A stretch of 50,879 bases of DNA from Bacteroidales bacterium. Lineage in GTDB: Bacteria > Bacteroidota > Bacteroidia > Bacteroidales > Paludibacteraceae. The translations under genes and the position numbers were made by a program. The stretch covers positions 1 to 50,879 of the forward strand of contig DUQG01000085.1 of the NCBI GenBank assembly GCA_012837935.1, read 5' to 3'. The notes beneath the pieces were generated by a model. That model was not told where the DNA came from and did no database searches. It worked only from the letters and a program-made list of their open reading frames with translations. Positions 1 to 6,896 of the stretch are shown here, piece by piece (within the stretch, counting starts at the first letter, position 1; the number at the start of each line of letters is the position of its first letter).

Positions 1-5
1 ATAAC

Positions 6-34
6 AAAAAAAAGAAGAACATTTTTAGTTCTTC
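6..34 (-). terminator. Rho-independent terminator-like hairpin
   Basis: Read on the minus strand, a 7-bp stem (GAAGAAC at 34-28 with GTTCTTC at 20-14) and a 7-nt loop are followed by eight T. The plus-strand reading has no T tract, so it should work leftward only. It lies after the aromatic operon, downstream of another terminator. It could also be a leader hairpin for a gene beyond the window edge. Confidence 0.55.
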
Positions 35-110
35 CGGATCGGTGTGCTTTGTTGTCAAATTTTCAGTATAAAAAATCGAAATATACCGACGAAAAGAAAA
101 TATCACCAAA

Positions 111-152
111 AAAAATAAAAGAGCAAGGCTGAAATAGTTATCAATCTTGCTC
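111..152 (-). terminator. Second terminator-like hairpin after the aromatic operon
   Basis: On the minus strand GAGCAAG (152-146) pairs with CTTGCTC (127-121) across an 18-nt loop. A T-rich tail (TTTTATTTTT) follows. The loop is long for a terminator. It lies between the stop-codon terminator and the hairpin at 6-34, so three leftward hairpins follow one operon. Confidence 0.45.
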
Positions 153-191
153 TAAAATTTGAATTTAACGAATATCCCAAAATACTTCAAC

Positions 192-219
192 AAAAAAGGA
201 GCGAATTCGCTCCTTTTTT
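192..219 (-). terminator. Perfect palindromic terminator of the aromatic operon
   Basis: A 28-nt perfect palindrome: six A, GGAGCG, AATT, CGCTCC, six T. Its edge touches the stop codon of the DAHP synthase gene (219-221). The symmetric A and T tails make it active in either direction, but only the minus strand has a gene ending here. Confidence 0.85.
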
Positions 220-1277
220 TATTTCATAATCAACATCTGCTGTCTTACACTTTCTTCGTGAATAGCCATCAATACGGTTTTCATAAATTCGCCGCTCATT
301 CCCATTTTTTCAGCCATGGCAATACGATCTTTCAAAATTTCATCATAACGCTGTGCTTGTAGGATTGGCATATTATGCTCTTTTTTGTAGGTTCCTATCT
401 CTTGAGATACTCGCATTCGTTTAGCCAGAAGTTCCAATAAATCATTATCTAACCCATCAATTTGTCGGCGTAGTGCGGTCAAACTTTCGGTGGTTTGATT
501 TGTTTCGCGGATAACTAAGTTGTCAAGAATTAGTGTTAAAACTTCCGGCGTAATTTGCTGTGCAGCATCGCTCCAAGCTTTATCCGGATTGCAGTGTGAT
601 TCAATAATTAATCCGTCAAAATTCAAGTCCATAGCTTGTTGGCAAATAGGTGCAATCAACTCACGACGACCACCAATATGCGATGGGTCGCAAATAATCG
701 GCAGATTGGGAATTTGACGATGAAGTTCAATTGGAATATGCCAGTGGGGTAGGTTGCGATAGATTTTTTTATCAGCCGAACTAAAACCACGATGGATAGC
801 ACCGATACGGCGAATCCCTGATTGGTGAATTCGTTCGATGGCACCAATCCAAAGGTTTACATCCGGATTAATAGGGTTTTTTATAAGAACCGGAATATCT
901 GTTCCTTCCAGCGCATCGGCAATTTCCTGTACGGAAAACGGATTAGCTGTAGTACGAGCCCCAATCCAAAGAATGTCCACATCATTTGCGAGCGCTTCAC
1001 GCACGTGTTTTACGTTAGCCACTTCCACGGCAACGTACATTCCGAGCTCTTCTTTTACACGTTTTAGCCAAGGGAATGCTTTACTTCCATGTCCTTCAAA
1101 ACCACCCGGCTTTGTACGTGGTTTCCACACACCCGCTCGAAATATCTTTACGCCTGCTTCTTTCAAAGCTTTGGCGGTATTTATAACTTGTTCTTCTGTT
1201 TCCGCACTACACGGTCCACTGATTACTAGCGGTCGTTTCGGGTCAATTCCCGGTAGAATGATTGATTGTAGTTCCAT
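219..1277 (-). CDS. Bifunctional DAHP synthase / chorismate mutase
   Basis: Condenses phosphoenolpyruvate and erythrose 4-phosphate, the first step of the shikimate pathway, and converts chorismate to prephenate. Residues 1 to about 260 are a KdsA-like (type I beta) DAHP synthase with SGPCSAE near the N-terminus, FRAGVWKPRT, IKNPI, GAIHRGFS and the metal-site region ICDPSHIGG. Residues from about 265 to 352 are an AroQ-type chorismate mutase helix bundle (ALRRQIDGLDNDLLELLAKR). This fusion is common in Bacteroidales. The mutase tail is a plausible site of prephenate feedback, by analogy with known fusions. It is the last gene of the minus-strand pheA operon. The 5' leader holds short-period repeats. 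No prephenate dehydrogenase gene follows inside the window. Confidence 0.95.
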   Translation of the reverse strand: MELQSIILPGIDPKRPLVISGPCSAETEEQVINTAKALKEAGVKIFRAGVWKPRTKPGGFEGHGSKAFPWLKRVKEELGMYVAVEVANVKHVREALANDVDILWIGARTTANPFSVQEIADALEGTDIPVLIKNPINPDVNLWIGAIERIHQSGIRRIGAIHRGFSSADKKIYRNLPHWHIPIELHRQIPNLPIICDPSHIGGRRELIAPICQQAMDLNFDGLIIESHCNPDKAWSDAAQQITPEVLTLILDNLVIRETNQTTESLTALRRQIDGLDNDLLELLAKRMRVSQEIGTYKKEHNMPILQAQRYDEILKDRIAMAEKMGMSGEFMKTVLMAIHEESVRQQMLIMK

Positions 1278-1282
1278 ATTTT

Positions 1283-1338
1283 TAGTTAAAAGTTTTAAAG
1301 TTTATAAAGTTGAAAGTTTGTAAAGTTGAAAGTTTGTA
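1283..1338 (-). repeat. Short-period AAAGTT repeat before the DAHP synthase start
   Basis: The plus strand shows units such as AAAGTTTATAAAGTTGAAAG and AAAGTTTGTAAAGTTGAAAG. The mRNA therefore reads CAACTTT/AAACTTT units ending about five bases before the ATG. The same family recurs at 10848-10937, 11274-11326 and 41602-41636. Confidence 0.75.
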
Positions 1339-1380
1339 ATGAGTTAGTGATTTGTATATTTTCATATTAACTCATTAAAC

Positions 1381-1420
1381 GTCAAACGTCAAACGTCAAA
1401 CATTTAAACGTCCAAACGTC
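1381..1420 (-). repeat. 7-nt GACGTTT tandem repeat overlapping a gene end
   Basis: On the minus strand GACGTTT units repeat at 7-8 nt spacing. The first two units encode the last residues (LRRLDV) and stop of the aminotransferase; the others are intergenic. The C-terminus of that protein thus appears shaped by the repeat. Confidence 0.7.
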
Positions 1421-2594
1421 TTAGTGCTTCTTCCAGCATACTTTCCGGACTGCAAAGCGAAATTCTCAAATATCTTTCGCCGTTGCTTCCAAAAATAAAT
1501 CCGGGTGTGATAAATACATTATTTTCATAGAGAATTTTATCGGCAAGTTCGCCCGCATCTTTCCACTTATTGGGAATTTTTGCCCAAATAAACATCCCAA
1601 CTTGATTTTTATCGTATTTACATTCCAATTTATCCATTATTCGATAAGCTAATTCTCGTCGATTAGCATAGACTTTATTCATTTCATCATGCCACTTATC
1701 CGAGTTTTTCAGCGCTTCTGCAGCCGCAGTCATCATGGGTTTATACATGCCGCTGTCCACGTTGGATTTTACATTCAGAATCCATTTTATAAATTGTGCA
1801 TTACTTGCCAGCATCGCCATACGCCATCCCGCCATATTGTGCGATTTGCTCATTGAGTTGAGTTCTATGCAAATATCTTTCGCACCATCCACAGATAGAA
1901 TGCTCATTTTGTTTTTATTCAGAATAAAGCTGTAAGGATTATCATTACATATCACTATTCCGTGCTTTTTTCCGAAAGCAACCAATTTTTCAAACAATTC
2001 TTTCGTGGCATTTGTTCCCGTCGGCATATTCGGATAGTTTGTCCACATCAATTTTACGTTGGATAAATCCATTTTTTCCAATGCTTCAAAGTCAGGCTGC
2101 CAGTCATTTTCTTCCACTAAATCATAGCTAATCACATTAGCTTCTGCCAATCGGCTAACCGATTGATAAGTTGGATAGCCGGGGTTTGGAACTAATATAC
2201 TATCGCCGGGGTTAACAAAAGCTAGCGTAATATGTAAAATCCCTTCTTTTGAACCGATTAACGGTTGAATTTCAGTAATCGGATTCAATTCTACATTGTA
2301 CCATCTTTTATACCATTTAGCAAAACCTTCTCTAAGTTCCGGAATGCCTACATAGCTTTGGTAACCGTGTACATTTGGCTTTTGAGCTTCGTTGCAAAGT
2401 GTTTTAATTGTTTCTGCCGAAGGTGGTAAATCAGGATTTCCGATGCCCAAATTTAATACGTTTTTCCCATTTGCATTCATTTCAGCTATTTCACGAAGTT
2501 TTGCAGAGAAATAGTATTCCGAAACGTTATTTAAACGATTAGCAGGTTTTATATCTAATGCTACTGTTGTGTTATTATTTAAAGTTTGAATCAT
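1404..2594 (-). CDS. Class I/II PLP-dependent aminotransferase
   Basis: A fold-type I aminotransferase of 396 residues. The PLP lysine sits in NSMSKSHNMAGWRM, near residue 245. Other landmarks are the N-terminal GIGNPDLPP, the cofactor contacts VPNPGYPTY and WTNYPNMPTG, and the C-terminal arginine region YLRISLCS. It lies between prephenate dehydratase and DAHP synthase-chorismate mutase under one attenuator. The likely job is the last transamination to phenylalanine and tyrosine. Aspartate or LL-diaminopimelate aminotransferase annotations are common for this family, and substrate cannot be told from sequence. The gap to pheA is 66 nt. Confidence 0.85.
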   Translation of the reverse strand: MIQTLNNNTTVALDIKPANRLNNVSEYYFSAKLREIAEMNANGKNVLNLGIGNPDLPPSAETIKTLCNEAQKPNVHGYQSYVGIPELREGFAKWYKRWYNVELNPITEIQPLIGSKEGILHITLAFVNPGDSILVPNPGYPTYQSVSRLAEANVISYDLVEENDWQPDFEALEKMDLSNVKLMWTNYPNMPTGTNATKELFEKLVAFGKKHGIVICNDNPYSFILNKNKMSILSVDGAKDICIELNSMSKSHNMAGWRMAMLASNAQFIKWILNVKSNVDSGMYKPMMTAAAEALKNSDKWHDEMNKVYANRRELAYRIMDKLECKYDKNQVGMFIWAKIPNKWKDAGELADKILYENNVFITPGFIFGSNGERYLRISLCSPESMLEEALRRLDV

Positions 2595-2660
2595 AGCTTT
2601 ATCTTTTTATGTGTTGTACGTTATTGAAATTACTACAAACTACCTGTTATCTTCTACATA

Positions 2661-3506
2661 CTAATTATTCGGTGTTTTAGCTTCTCGATATTCGCCCAGA
2701 TTTTGAAATTCGCTGGTAAGTGGTTTTATAGCATCTAATCCTTGTCGGTATCGCTCATAATTTTCAAAAGTTAGTGCTACATAGAATTGATATTCAAACT
2801 CACGACCAATGATTGGCAGTGATTGTATTTTGGTTAAATTTATATGGTAGAAAGATAAGATAGTCAGCACTTTGGAAAGGCTGCCTTCTTCGTGTGGAAG
2901 TGTGAAAACGATGGTGGATTTGTTTAGTTCCATACCACGGTTCATTCTGTATGCCATATCAGGTTTGGCTATAAGCAGAAAACGAGTAAAGTTTCGTTTG
3001 TTTGTTTCAATTCCGGCAGCCAAAATTTCCAAACCATATTCTTGAGCAGCTTCTTTGCTACAAATAGCAGCTCTACCTTTGATGTTTTTCTCTGCTATTT
3101 CCTTTGCAGAAGTGGCCGTATCATCACTTTCGATAGCAAGCATATGTTTATTTTCATCTAAGAAATCTTCACATTGCATCAAAGCAATCGGGTGGGAGTG
3201 TACTTCTTTGATATCTTCCATTTTCTGTCCGGGAAGCACTGCGAATTGATGCGAAATTCGCAATTTATATTCACCAATTATCAAACATCCACTTTCGCGG
3301 AGCAGATTGTGATTGGGTAGTAGACTTCCCGCTATGGTATTTTCAATGGCGATCAATCCCAGCAAAGTCTCATCCATTTCCATTTTTTTGAAAACATCTT
3401 TGAAGGTCTCGCACGGCACTATTTCCACATTTTCTTCGCAGAAATAGGCTTTTGCTGCTATTTCGTGATAAGAACCTAAACCGCCTTGTATAGCTATTCT
3501 TTTCAT
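2661..3506 (-). CDS. pheA: Prephenate dehydratase
   Basis: Converts prephenate to phenylpyruvate in the cytosol, the committed step to phenylalanine. The 281 residues hold the periplasmic-binding-like catalytic lobes, with AIQGGLGSYHE at the N-terminus, IENTIAGS, and the family's TRF motif in NFTRFLLIAK. A C-terminal ACT domain begins near residue 196 (STIVFTLPHEEGSLSKVL) and normally binds phenylalanine for feedback inhibition. This is a stand-alone dehydratase; the chorismate mutase is on the DAHP synthase downstream. First gene of the operon, directly behind a Phe/Tyr leader-peptide attenuator. Confidence 0.95.
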   Translation of the reverse strand: MKRIAIQGGLGSYHEIAAKAYFCEENVEIVPCETFKDVFKKMEMDETLLGLIAIENTIAGSLLPNHNLLRESGCLIIGEYKLRISHQFAVLPGQKMEDIKEVHSHPIALMQCEDFLDENKHMLAIESDDTATSAKEIAEKNIKGRAAICSKEAAQEYGLEILAAGIETNKRNFTRFLLIAKPDMAYRMNRGMELNKSTIVFTLPHEEGSLSKVLTILSFYHINLTKIQSLPIIGREFEYQFYVALTFENYERYRQGLDAIKPLTSEFQNLGEYREAKTPNN

Positions 3507-3531
3507 TGTTTTTAGTTTAATATTTTACAAT

Positions 3532-3622
3532 AAAAAAATCCTACTCGTATGTTGAGCAGGATTTATCATATTATAGATTTATTATTGTCTTTATCAAAAA
3601 TTTACATATTAATATCCTGCTC
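3532..3622 (-). promoter_or_regulatory. pheA attenuator: antiterminator and terminator hairpins
   Basis: Minus strand. The terminator has 5' arm AAATCCTGCTC (3564-3554), a 7-nt loop, 3' arm GAGTAGGATTT (3546-3536) with one G-U pair, then a T tract, 25 nt before pheA. The segment GAGCAGGAT (3622-3614) comes directly after the leader-peptide stop and is a perfect complement of the terminator's 5' arm. The two pairings exclude each other. A ribosome stalled on the Phe/Tyr codons would leave 3613-3622 free and let transcription continue; a ribosome at the stop codon would cover it and allow termination. The structure is seen in the sequence; the mechanism is inferred from enterobacterial pheA attenuation. 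Confidence 0.88.
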
Positions 3623-3673
3623 TTACCTGATGTAGTAAAAGTAAAAATAAAAATATGCAAATAAAGTTCTCAT
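3623..3673 (-). CDS. pheL: Phe/Tyr-rich leader peptide of the pheA operon
   Basis: A 16-codon ORF starting ATG at 3673 and ending TAA at 3623, encoding MRTLFAYFYFYFYYIR. Nine of 16 residues are aromatic: four Phe and five Tyr, with a run of eight at positions 7-14. It begins about 20 nt after the predicted transcription start. Its stop abuts the antiterminator arm, the spacing expected of a translating attenuator. Unlike E. coli PheL, which is rich in Phe only, it alternates Tyr and Phe, so it probably senses both charged tRNAs. The symbol is by analogy. Confidence 0.85.
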   Translation of the reverse strand: MRTLFAYFYFYFYYIR

Positions 3674-3701
3674 TAATCGTCTTTTTTCTTTTGGATTGCT
3701 A

Positions 3702-3732
3702 CAAAAGTACTACTATTTTTTAAAATACCAAA
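3702..3732 (-). promoter_or_regulatory. Promoter of the pheA operon
   Basis: Minus strand: TTTG (3732-3729), a 19-nt spacer and TACTTTTG (3709-3702) match the Bacteroidetes primary sigma consensus TTTG-N19-21-TAnnTTTG. The start of transcription should lie near 3695, about 22 nt before the leader ATG. Confidence 0.8.
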
Positions 3733-3918
3733 CAAAATGTTTTGTTTTTTATCAGAATAAAATCAAATTTGTAAAAAATCTGCTGCATATCATCCTATTT
3801 GCATTTAAAAGTGCAATAGTTTAACGGTTTAGAAAGGTTTATACTCACAATCTATCATTGAAATTCTAAAAAAATAGTAAAAAAGCATTTTTTGTGCTAT
3901 CGAGAATGGATATATAAT

Positions 3919-3938
3919 AAGATAATTTATTATCTTTG
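3919..3938 (+). promoter_or_regulatory. -7 element with overlapping dyad before the sugar porter
   Basis: TATCTTTG (3931-3938) fits the TAnnTTTG -7 element. It overlaps an 8-bp dyad, AAGATAAT (3919-3926) and ATTATCTT (3929-3936), with a 2-nt centre, which could be an operator. No TTTG at the expected -33 distance was found. The stretch from 3740 to 3918 is AT-rich with nothing else recognised. Confidence 0.4.
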
Positions 3939-3996
3939 ACGTTTGAAAAAAGAAACTAATCATTTACAACAATTTTAATAACTAAAAGTTTAATTT

Positions 3997-5307
3997 ATGA
4001 CAACTTCATCAACAACAAAACAATGGGGAGCTATCATTATAATGATTGCTCTTTTCGCAATGATTGCATTCGTAACCAATCTTTGCTCGCCTATGGCAAT
4101 TATTGTGAAAAATCAATTTGGAGCATCAAACTTGCTCGCACAGATTGGTAATTACGGTAACTTTATTGCCTATCTTGTTATGGGTGTTCCATCGGGAATG
4201 CTTATCAAAAAAATCGGGTACAAAAAAACCGCTCTTCTTGCACTTGTAGTAGGTATAGTAGGTATCCTTGTACAGTGGATGAGTGGCTGGAATAGTATTC
4301 AAAGCTTTGGAGTGTACTTAATTGGCGCTTTCATTGCCGGTTTCTGTATGTGTATGTTGAATACAGTAGTTAACCCGATGCTTAACACACTAGGTGGTGG
4401 TGGCAATAAAGGTAACCAATTAATCCAAATTGGTGGTGTATTTAATAGTAGTGCAGCTGTTGCTGTCTATATTATCATGGGTGCGTTGATTGGTGATGCT
4501 ACAAAAGCAAAAATTGCCGATGCAGAACCGGCTTTATTTATCGCACTTGGTATCTTTGTCGTAGCATTTATTGTACTATTCTTCTCAAAAATCGAAGAAC
4601 CGGAACAACCTACTACTGAAACAAAAGCAGTTAAAGAAAAAGATAAATATAGTGCTTTCTCTTTCCGTCATTTTAACTTAGGTATTCTTGCTATTTTCCT
4701 TTATATGGGTATTGAAGTAGGTGTACCAACTTATGTTTTACAATATTTGACTTCAACCGCTGATGCGGCTACACCAGGATTAGGTATGGATGCCAGTATT
4801 GCAGGACTTATTGTAGCAGTATATTGGTTGATGATGCTTGTGGGACGTTTTATTGGAGGAACGATCGGAGGTAAAGTATCAAGTAGAGCTATGATTACTG
4901 TTGTTTCAATACTCTCAATTTTACTTGTTGGATTTGGAATGTTTGCACCTACTAATATTAGTGTAAACGTACCGGGAATTGACTGGGCAAACCTAAGTGT
5001 AATTTGGGCTGAAGTTCCGGTTGGAATTTTCGCTTTCCTTCTTGTAGGTCTTTGTACTTCAGTAATGTGGGGTGGTATCTTTAATATGGCTGTAGAAGGC
5101 TTAGGAAAATACACATCTATCGCATCCGGCGCATTTATGACTATGGTGTTTGGTTGTGCTGTGATGGTAGCTATTCAAGGTTGGTTGGCTGACGTAACCG
5201 GTAGCTTTATGACAAGTTATGTAGTTGTACTATTCTGTGCTGCTTACATTTTATTCTATGCCCTTGTTGGTTCTAAAAATGTAAACACAGATATTCCTGT
5301 TAAATAA
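3997..5307 (+). CDS. MFS sugar transporter
   Basis: An integral inner-membrane protein of 436 residues with about 12 hydrophobic segments. The loop after helix 2 carries the MFS-type sequence GMLIKKIGYKKTA, and the central loop near residues 190-220 is charged (EEPEQPTTETKAVKEKDK). It resembles the FHS/sugar:proton symporters of Bacteroidales. The ROK glucokinase starts 30 nt downstream and is almost surely co-transcribed, so the likely substrate is glucose or a related hexose, which would be phosphorylated after entry. A dyad overlaps the predicted promoter. Confidence 0.85.
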   Translation: MTTSSTTKQWGAIIIMIALFAMIAFVTNLCSPMAIIVKNQFGASNLLAQIGNYGNFIAYLVMGVPSGMLIKKIGYKKTALLALVVGIVGILVQWMSGWNSIQSFGVYLIGAFIAGFCMCMLNTVVNPMLNTLGGGGNKGNQLIQIGGVFNSSAAVAVYIIMGALIGDATKAKIADAEPALFIALGIFVVAFIVLFFSKIEEPEQPTTETKAVKEKDKYSAFSFRHFNLGILAIFLYMGIEVGVPTYVLQYLTSTADAATPGLGMDASIAGLIVAVYWLMMLVGRFIGGTIGGKVSSRAMITVVSILSILLVGFGMFAPTNISVNVPGIDWANLSVIWAEVPVGIFAFLLVGLCTSVMWGGIFNMAVEGLGKYTSIASGAFMTMVFGCAVMVAIQGWLADVTGSFMTSYVVVLFCAAYILFYALVGSKNVNTDIPVK

Positions 5308-5337
5308 ATTATTATCAAAATACAAAATAACACGAAT

Positions 5338-6291
5338 ATGGAAAAACCTTATGTAATTGGAATAGACATGGGTGGAACCAATACTGCTTTTGGTATTGTA
5401 GATGCTCGTGGAAATGTAATTGCAAAAAGTGCAATACGCACTAACAATCCGGATATTAATGCTTATGTGAAGGAGTTAAAAGAAGAGTGCGATAAGCTTA
5501 TTGAAAGTGTTGGTGGTATTGAAAAAATCAAAGGTATTGGCGCCGGTTGTCCAAATGGAAATCACTATACCGGGAATATTGAGTTTGCACCCAATCTACC
5601 TTGGCGAGGTGTAGTACCTTTTGCAAAAATGCTTGCTGAAGCTTTTGGTGTGCCTGCTTCTATTACTAATGATGCTAATGCGGCAGCAGTAGGAGAAATG
5701 ACCTATGGTGTAGCAAAAGGAATGAAAAACTTCATTATGATTACTCTTGGAACGGGCGTAGGTAGTGGAATTGTAATTGACGGTAAAATTGTTTACGGTC
5801 ATGATGGCTTTGCCGGTGAGCTTGGTCATACACGTATTGTTCGCAATAACGGTCGTAAATGTGGTTGTGGACGTGAAGGCTGTTTGGAGACCTACACATC
5901 AGCAACAGGTGTGGCACGTACCGCCAGAGAAATATTAGAGATTGGCGACAGAAAAAGTTCGTTACGTAACATTGAACTGAAAAGTATCACTTCAAAAGAT
6001 GTGTATGATGCAGCTATAGAAGGTGATGAGGTTGCTTTAGAAGTGTTTGATTTTACCGGAAAAATTCTTGGTGATGCACTTGCCGATTTTGTAGCATTTA
6101 GTGCACCGGAAGCAATTATTCTCTTTGGTGGATTAGCTAAATCAGGTGATTTGATTATGAAACCTGTAGTGGAAAACATGGAGAAAAACCTTCTAAATAT
6201 CTGGCAAGGCAAGGTGAAAGTCCTATTCTCAACTCTAAAAGATGCTGATGCTGCCGTACTTGGCGCAAGTGCATTGGCTTGGGAGTTGTAG
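5338..6291 (+). CDS. ROK-family glucokinase
   Basis: An ATP-dependent hexose kinase, most likely glucose to glucose 6-phosphate. Landmarks: phosphate-1 motif GIDMGGTNTAFGI at the N-terminus, sugar-site ITNDANAAAVGE near residue 105, phosphate-2 LGTGVGSGIVIDG, ROK signature with GELGHTRI, and zinc-binding CGCGREGCLE near residue 180. Length, 317 residues, is normal. Second gene of the transporter-kinase operon, ending at a strong terminator. Other ROK substrates (fructose, N-acetylmannosamine) cannot be ruled out. Confidence 0.9.
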   Translation: MEKPYVIGIDMGGTNTAFGIVDARGNVIAKSAIRTNNPDINAYVKELKEECDKLIESVGGIEKIKGIGAGCPNGNHYTGNIEFAPNLPWRGVVPFAKMLAEAFGVPASITNDANAAAVGEMTYGVAKGMKNFIMITLGTGVGSGIVIDGKIVYGHDGFAGELGHTRIVRNNGRKCGCGREGCLETYTSATGVARTAREILEIGDRKSSLRNIELKSITSKDVYDAAIEGDEVALEVFDFTGKILGDALADFVAFSAPEAIILFGGLAKSGDLIMKPVVENMEKNLLNIWQGKVKVLFSTLKDADAAVLGASALAWEL

Positions 6292-6312
6292 TTTCGAACT
6301 TAAACTATATAG

Positions 6313-6346
6313 AAAAAGCTGGTTCAAATTTGAACCAGCTTTTTTT
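6313..6346 (+). terminator. Bidirectional terminator between glucokinase and tRNA-Leu
   Basis: A 24-nt perfect palindrome (6317-6340, arms AGCTGGTTCAAA) flanked by A and T tails. It can end the glucokinase operon on the plus strand and the tRNA cluster on the minus strand. Confidence 0.9.
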
Positions 6347-6352
6347 GTTTTG

Positions 6353-6436
6353 TGCGCGGGATGAGACTCGAACTCACACACCGTTACCGGCACTACCCCC
6401 TCAAAGTAGCGTGTCTACCAATTTCACCACCCGCGC
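6353..6436 (-). tRNA. tRNA-Leu (GAG)
   Basis: Acceptor GCGCGGG pairs with CCCGCGC, the T loop is GTTCGAGTC, and a long variable arm marks a class II tRNA. The anticodon loop TTGAGGG gives GAG. CCA is not encoded. Last of three minus-strand tRNA genes. Confidence 0.93.
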
Positions 6437-6474
6437 CTTTGTATATTTAGTATATATATGTTTTACCTTACAAA

Positions 6475-6493
6475 AAGTGCCCAAAACAGGACT
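6475..6493. repeat. Duplicated 3' end of tRNA-Leu(CAG)
   Basis: The 19 nt here are identical to 6557-6575, which cover the 3' acceptor and part of the T arm of the neighbouring tRNA-Leu(CAG). The copy lies just downstream of that tRNA. The 63 nt between hold a 7-bp inverted repeat (TCCCGAT/ATCGGGA, 6494-6521). It could be a relic of a tRNA duplication or of an integrase attachment event. Confidence 0.75.
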
Positions 6494-6559
6494 TCCCGAT
6501 ATTCATTTCGTTTCATCGGGATAAACTTCTCGTCCTTTTGAATACAATGTGAAAGTAAG

Positions 6560-6643
6560 TGCCCAAAACAGGACTCGAACCTGCACAGCGTTGCCGCCAC
6601 TAGTCCCTGAAACTAGCGTGTCTACCAATTCCACCATTTGGGC
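6560..6643 (-). tRNA. tRNA-Leu (CAG)
   Basis: Acceptor GCCCAAA pairs with TTTGGGC; class II variable arm. The anticodon stem is CTAGT/ACTAG with loop TTCAGGG, giving anticodon CAG. CCA is not encoded. Middle gene of the cluster. Confidence 0.93.
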
Positions 6644-6658
6644 TTCAATAATTGAGCG

Positions 6659-6685
6659 AAAAAAAGCGAAACGCACTTGTTTCGC
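6659..6685 (-). terminator. Terminator-like hairpin inside the tRNA cluster
   Basis: Minus strand: GCGAAAC (6685-6679), a 6-nt loop, GTTTCGC (6672-6666), then seven T. It lies between tRNA-Gly and tRNA-Leu(CAG). No promoter fits between it and the Leu gene at 6643, so it may cut Leu tRNA expression relative to Gly or act in processing. Confidence 0.65.
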
Positions 6686-6703
6686 CAACTGTTTAAAGAA
6701 TTG

Positions 6704-6776
6704 AGCGGAAAACGGGACTCGAACCCGCGACCCCAACCTTGGCAAGGTTGTGCTCTACCAACTGAGCTATTTCCGC
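6704..6776 (-). tRNA. tRNA-Gly (GCC)
   Basis: A 73-nt cloverleaf with acceptor GCGGAAA, D arm AGCTCAGTTGGTAGAGC, anticodon stem CAACC/GGTTG with loop TTGCCAA (anticodon GCC), and T arm GGGTTCGAGTCCC. First gene of the minus-strand tRNA cluster, about 50 nt after a strong promoter. Confidence 0.95.
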
Positions 6777-6829
6777 AGTTTTTACTTAAAAATCAAAAGA
6801 TAAGCATCTTTATGCTTCCAAACGGATTG

Positions 6830-6860
6830 CAAAATTACAATAAATAATTAATTTGACAAA
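6830..6860 (-). promoter_or_regulatory. Promoter of the tRNA cluster
   Basis: Minus strand: TTTG (6860-6857), 19-nt spacer, TAATTTTG (6837-6830), a full match to the Bacteroidetes consensus. A small dyad (AAGCAT/ATGCTT, 6803-6818) lies in the leader before tRNA-Gly. Confidence 0.82.
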
Positions 6861-6896
6861 ATAAATTAAAAATAATCAATCTCAAAACCAGAAAAA

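Noticed and set aside
3740-3918. Riboswitch upstream of the sugar porter
   Set aside because: AT-rich, no compact helices that match a known riboswitch class.
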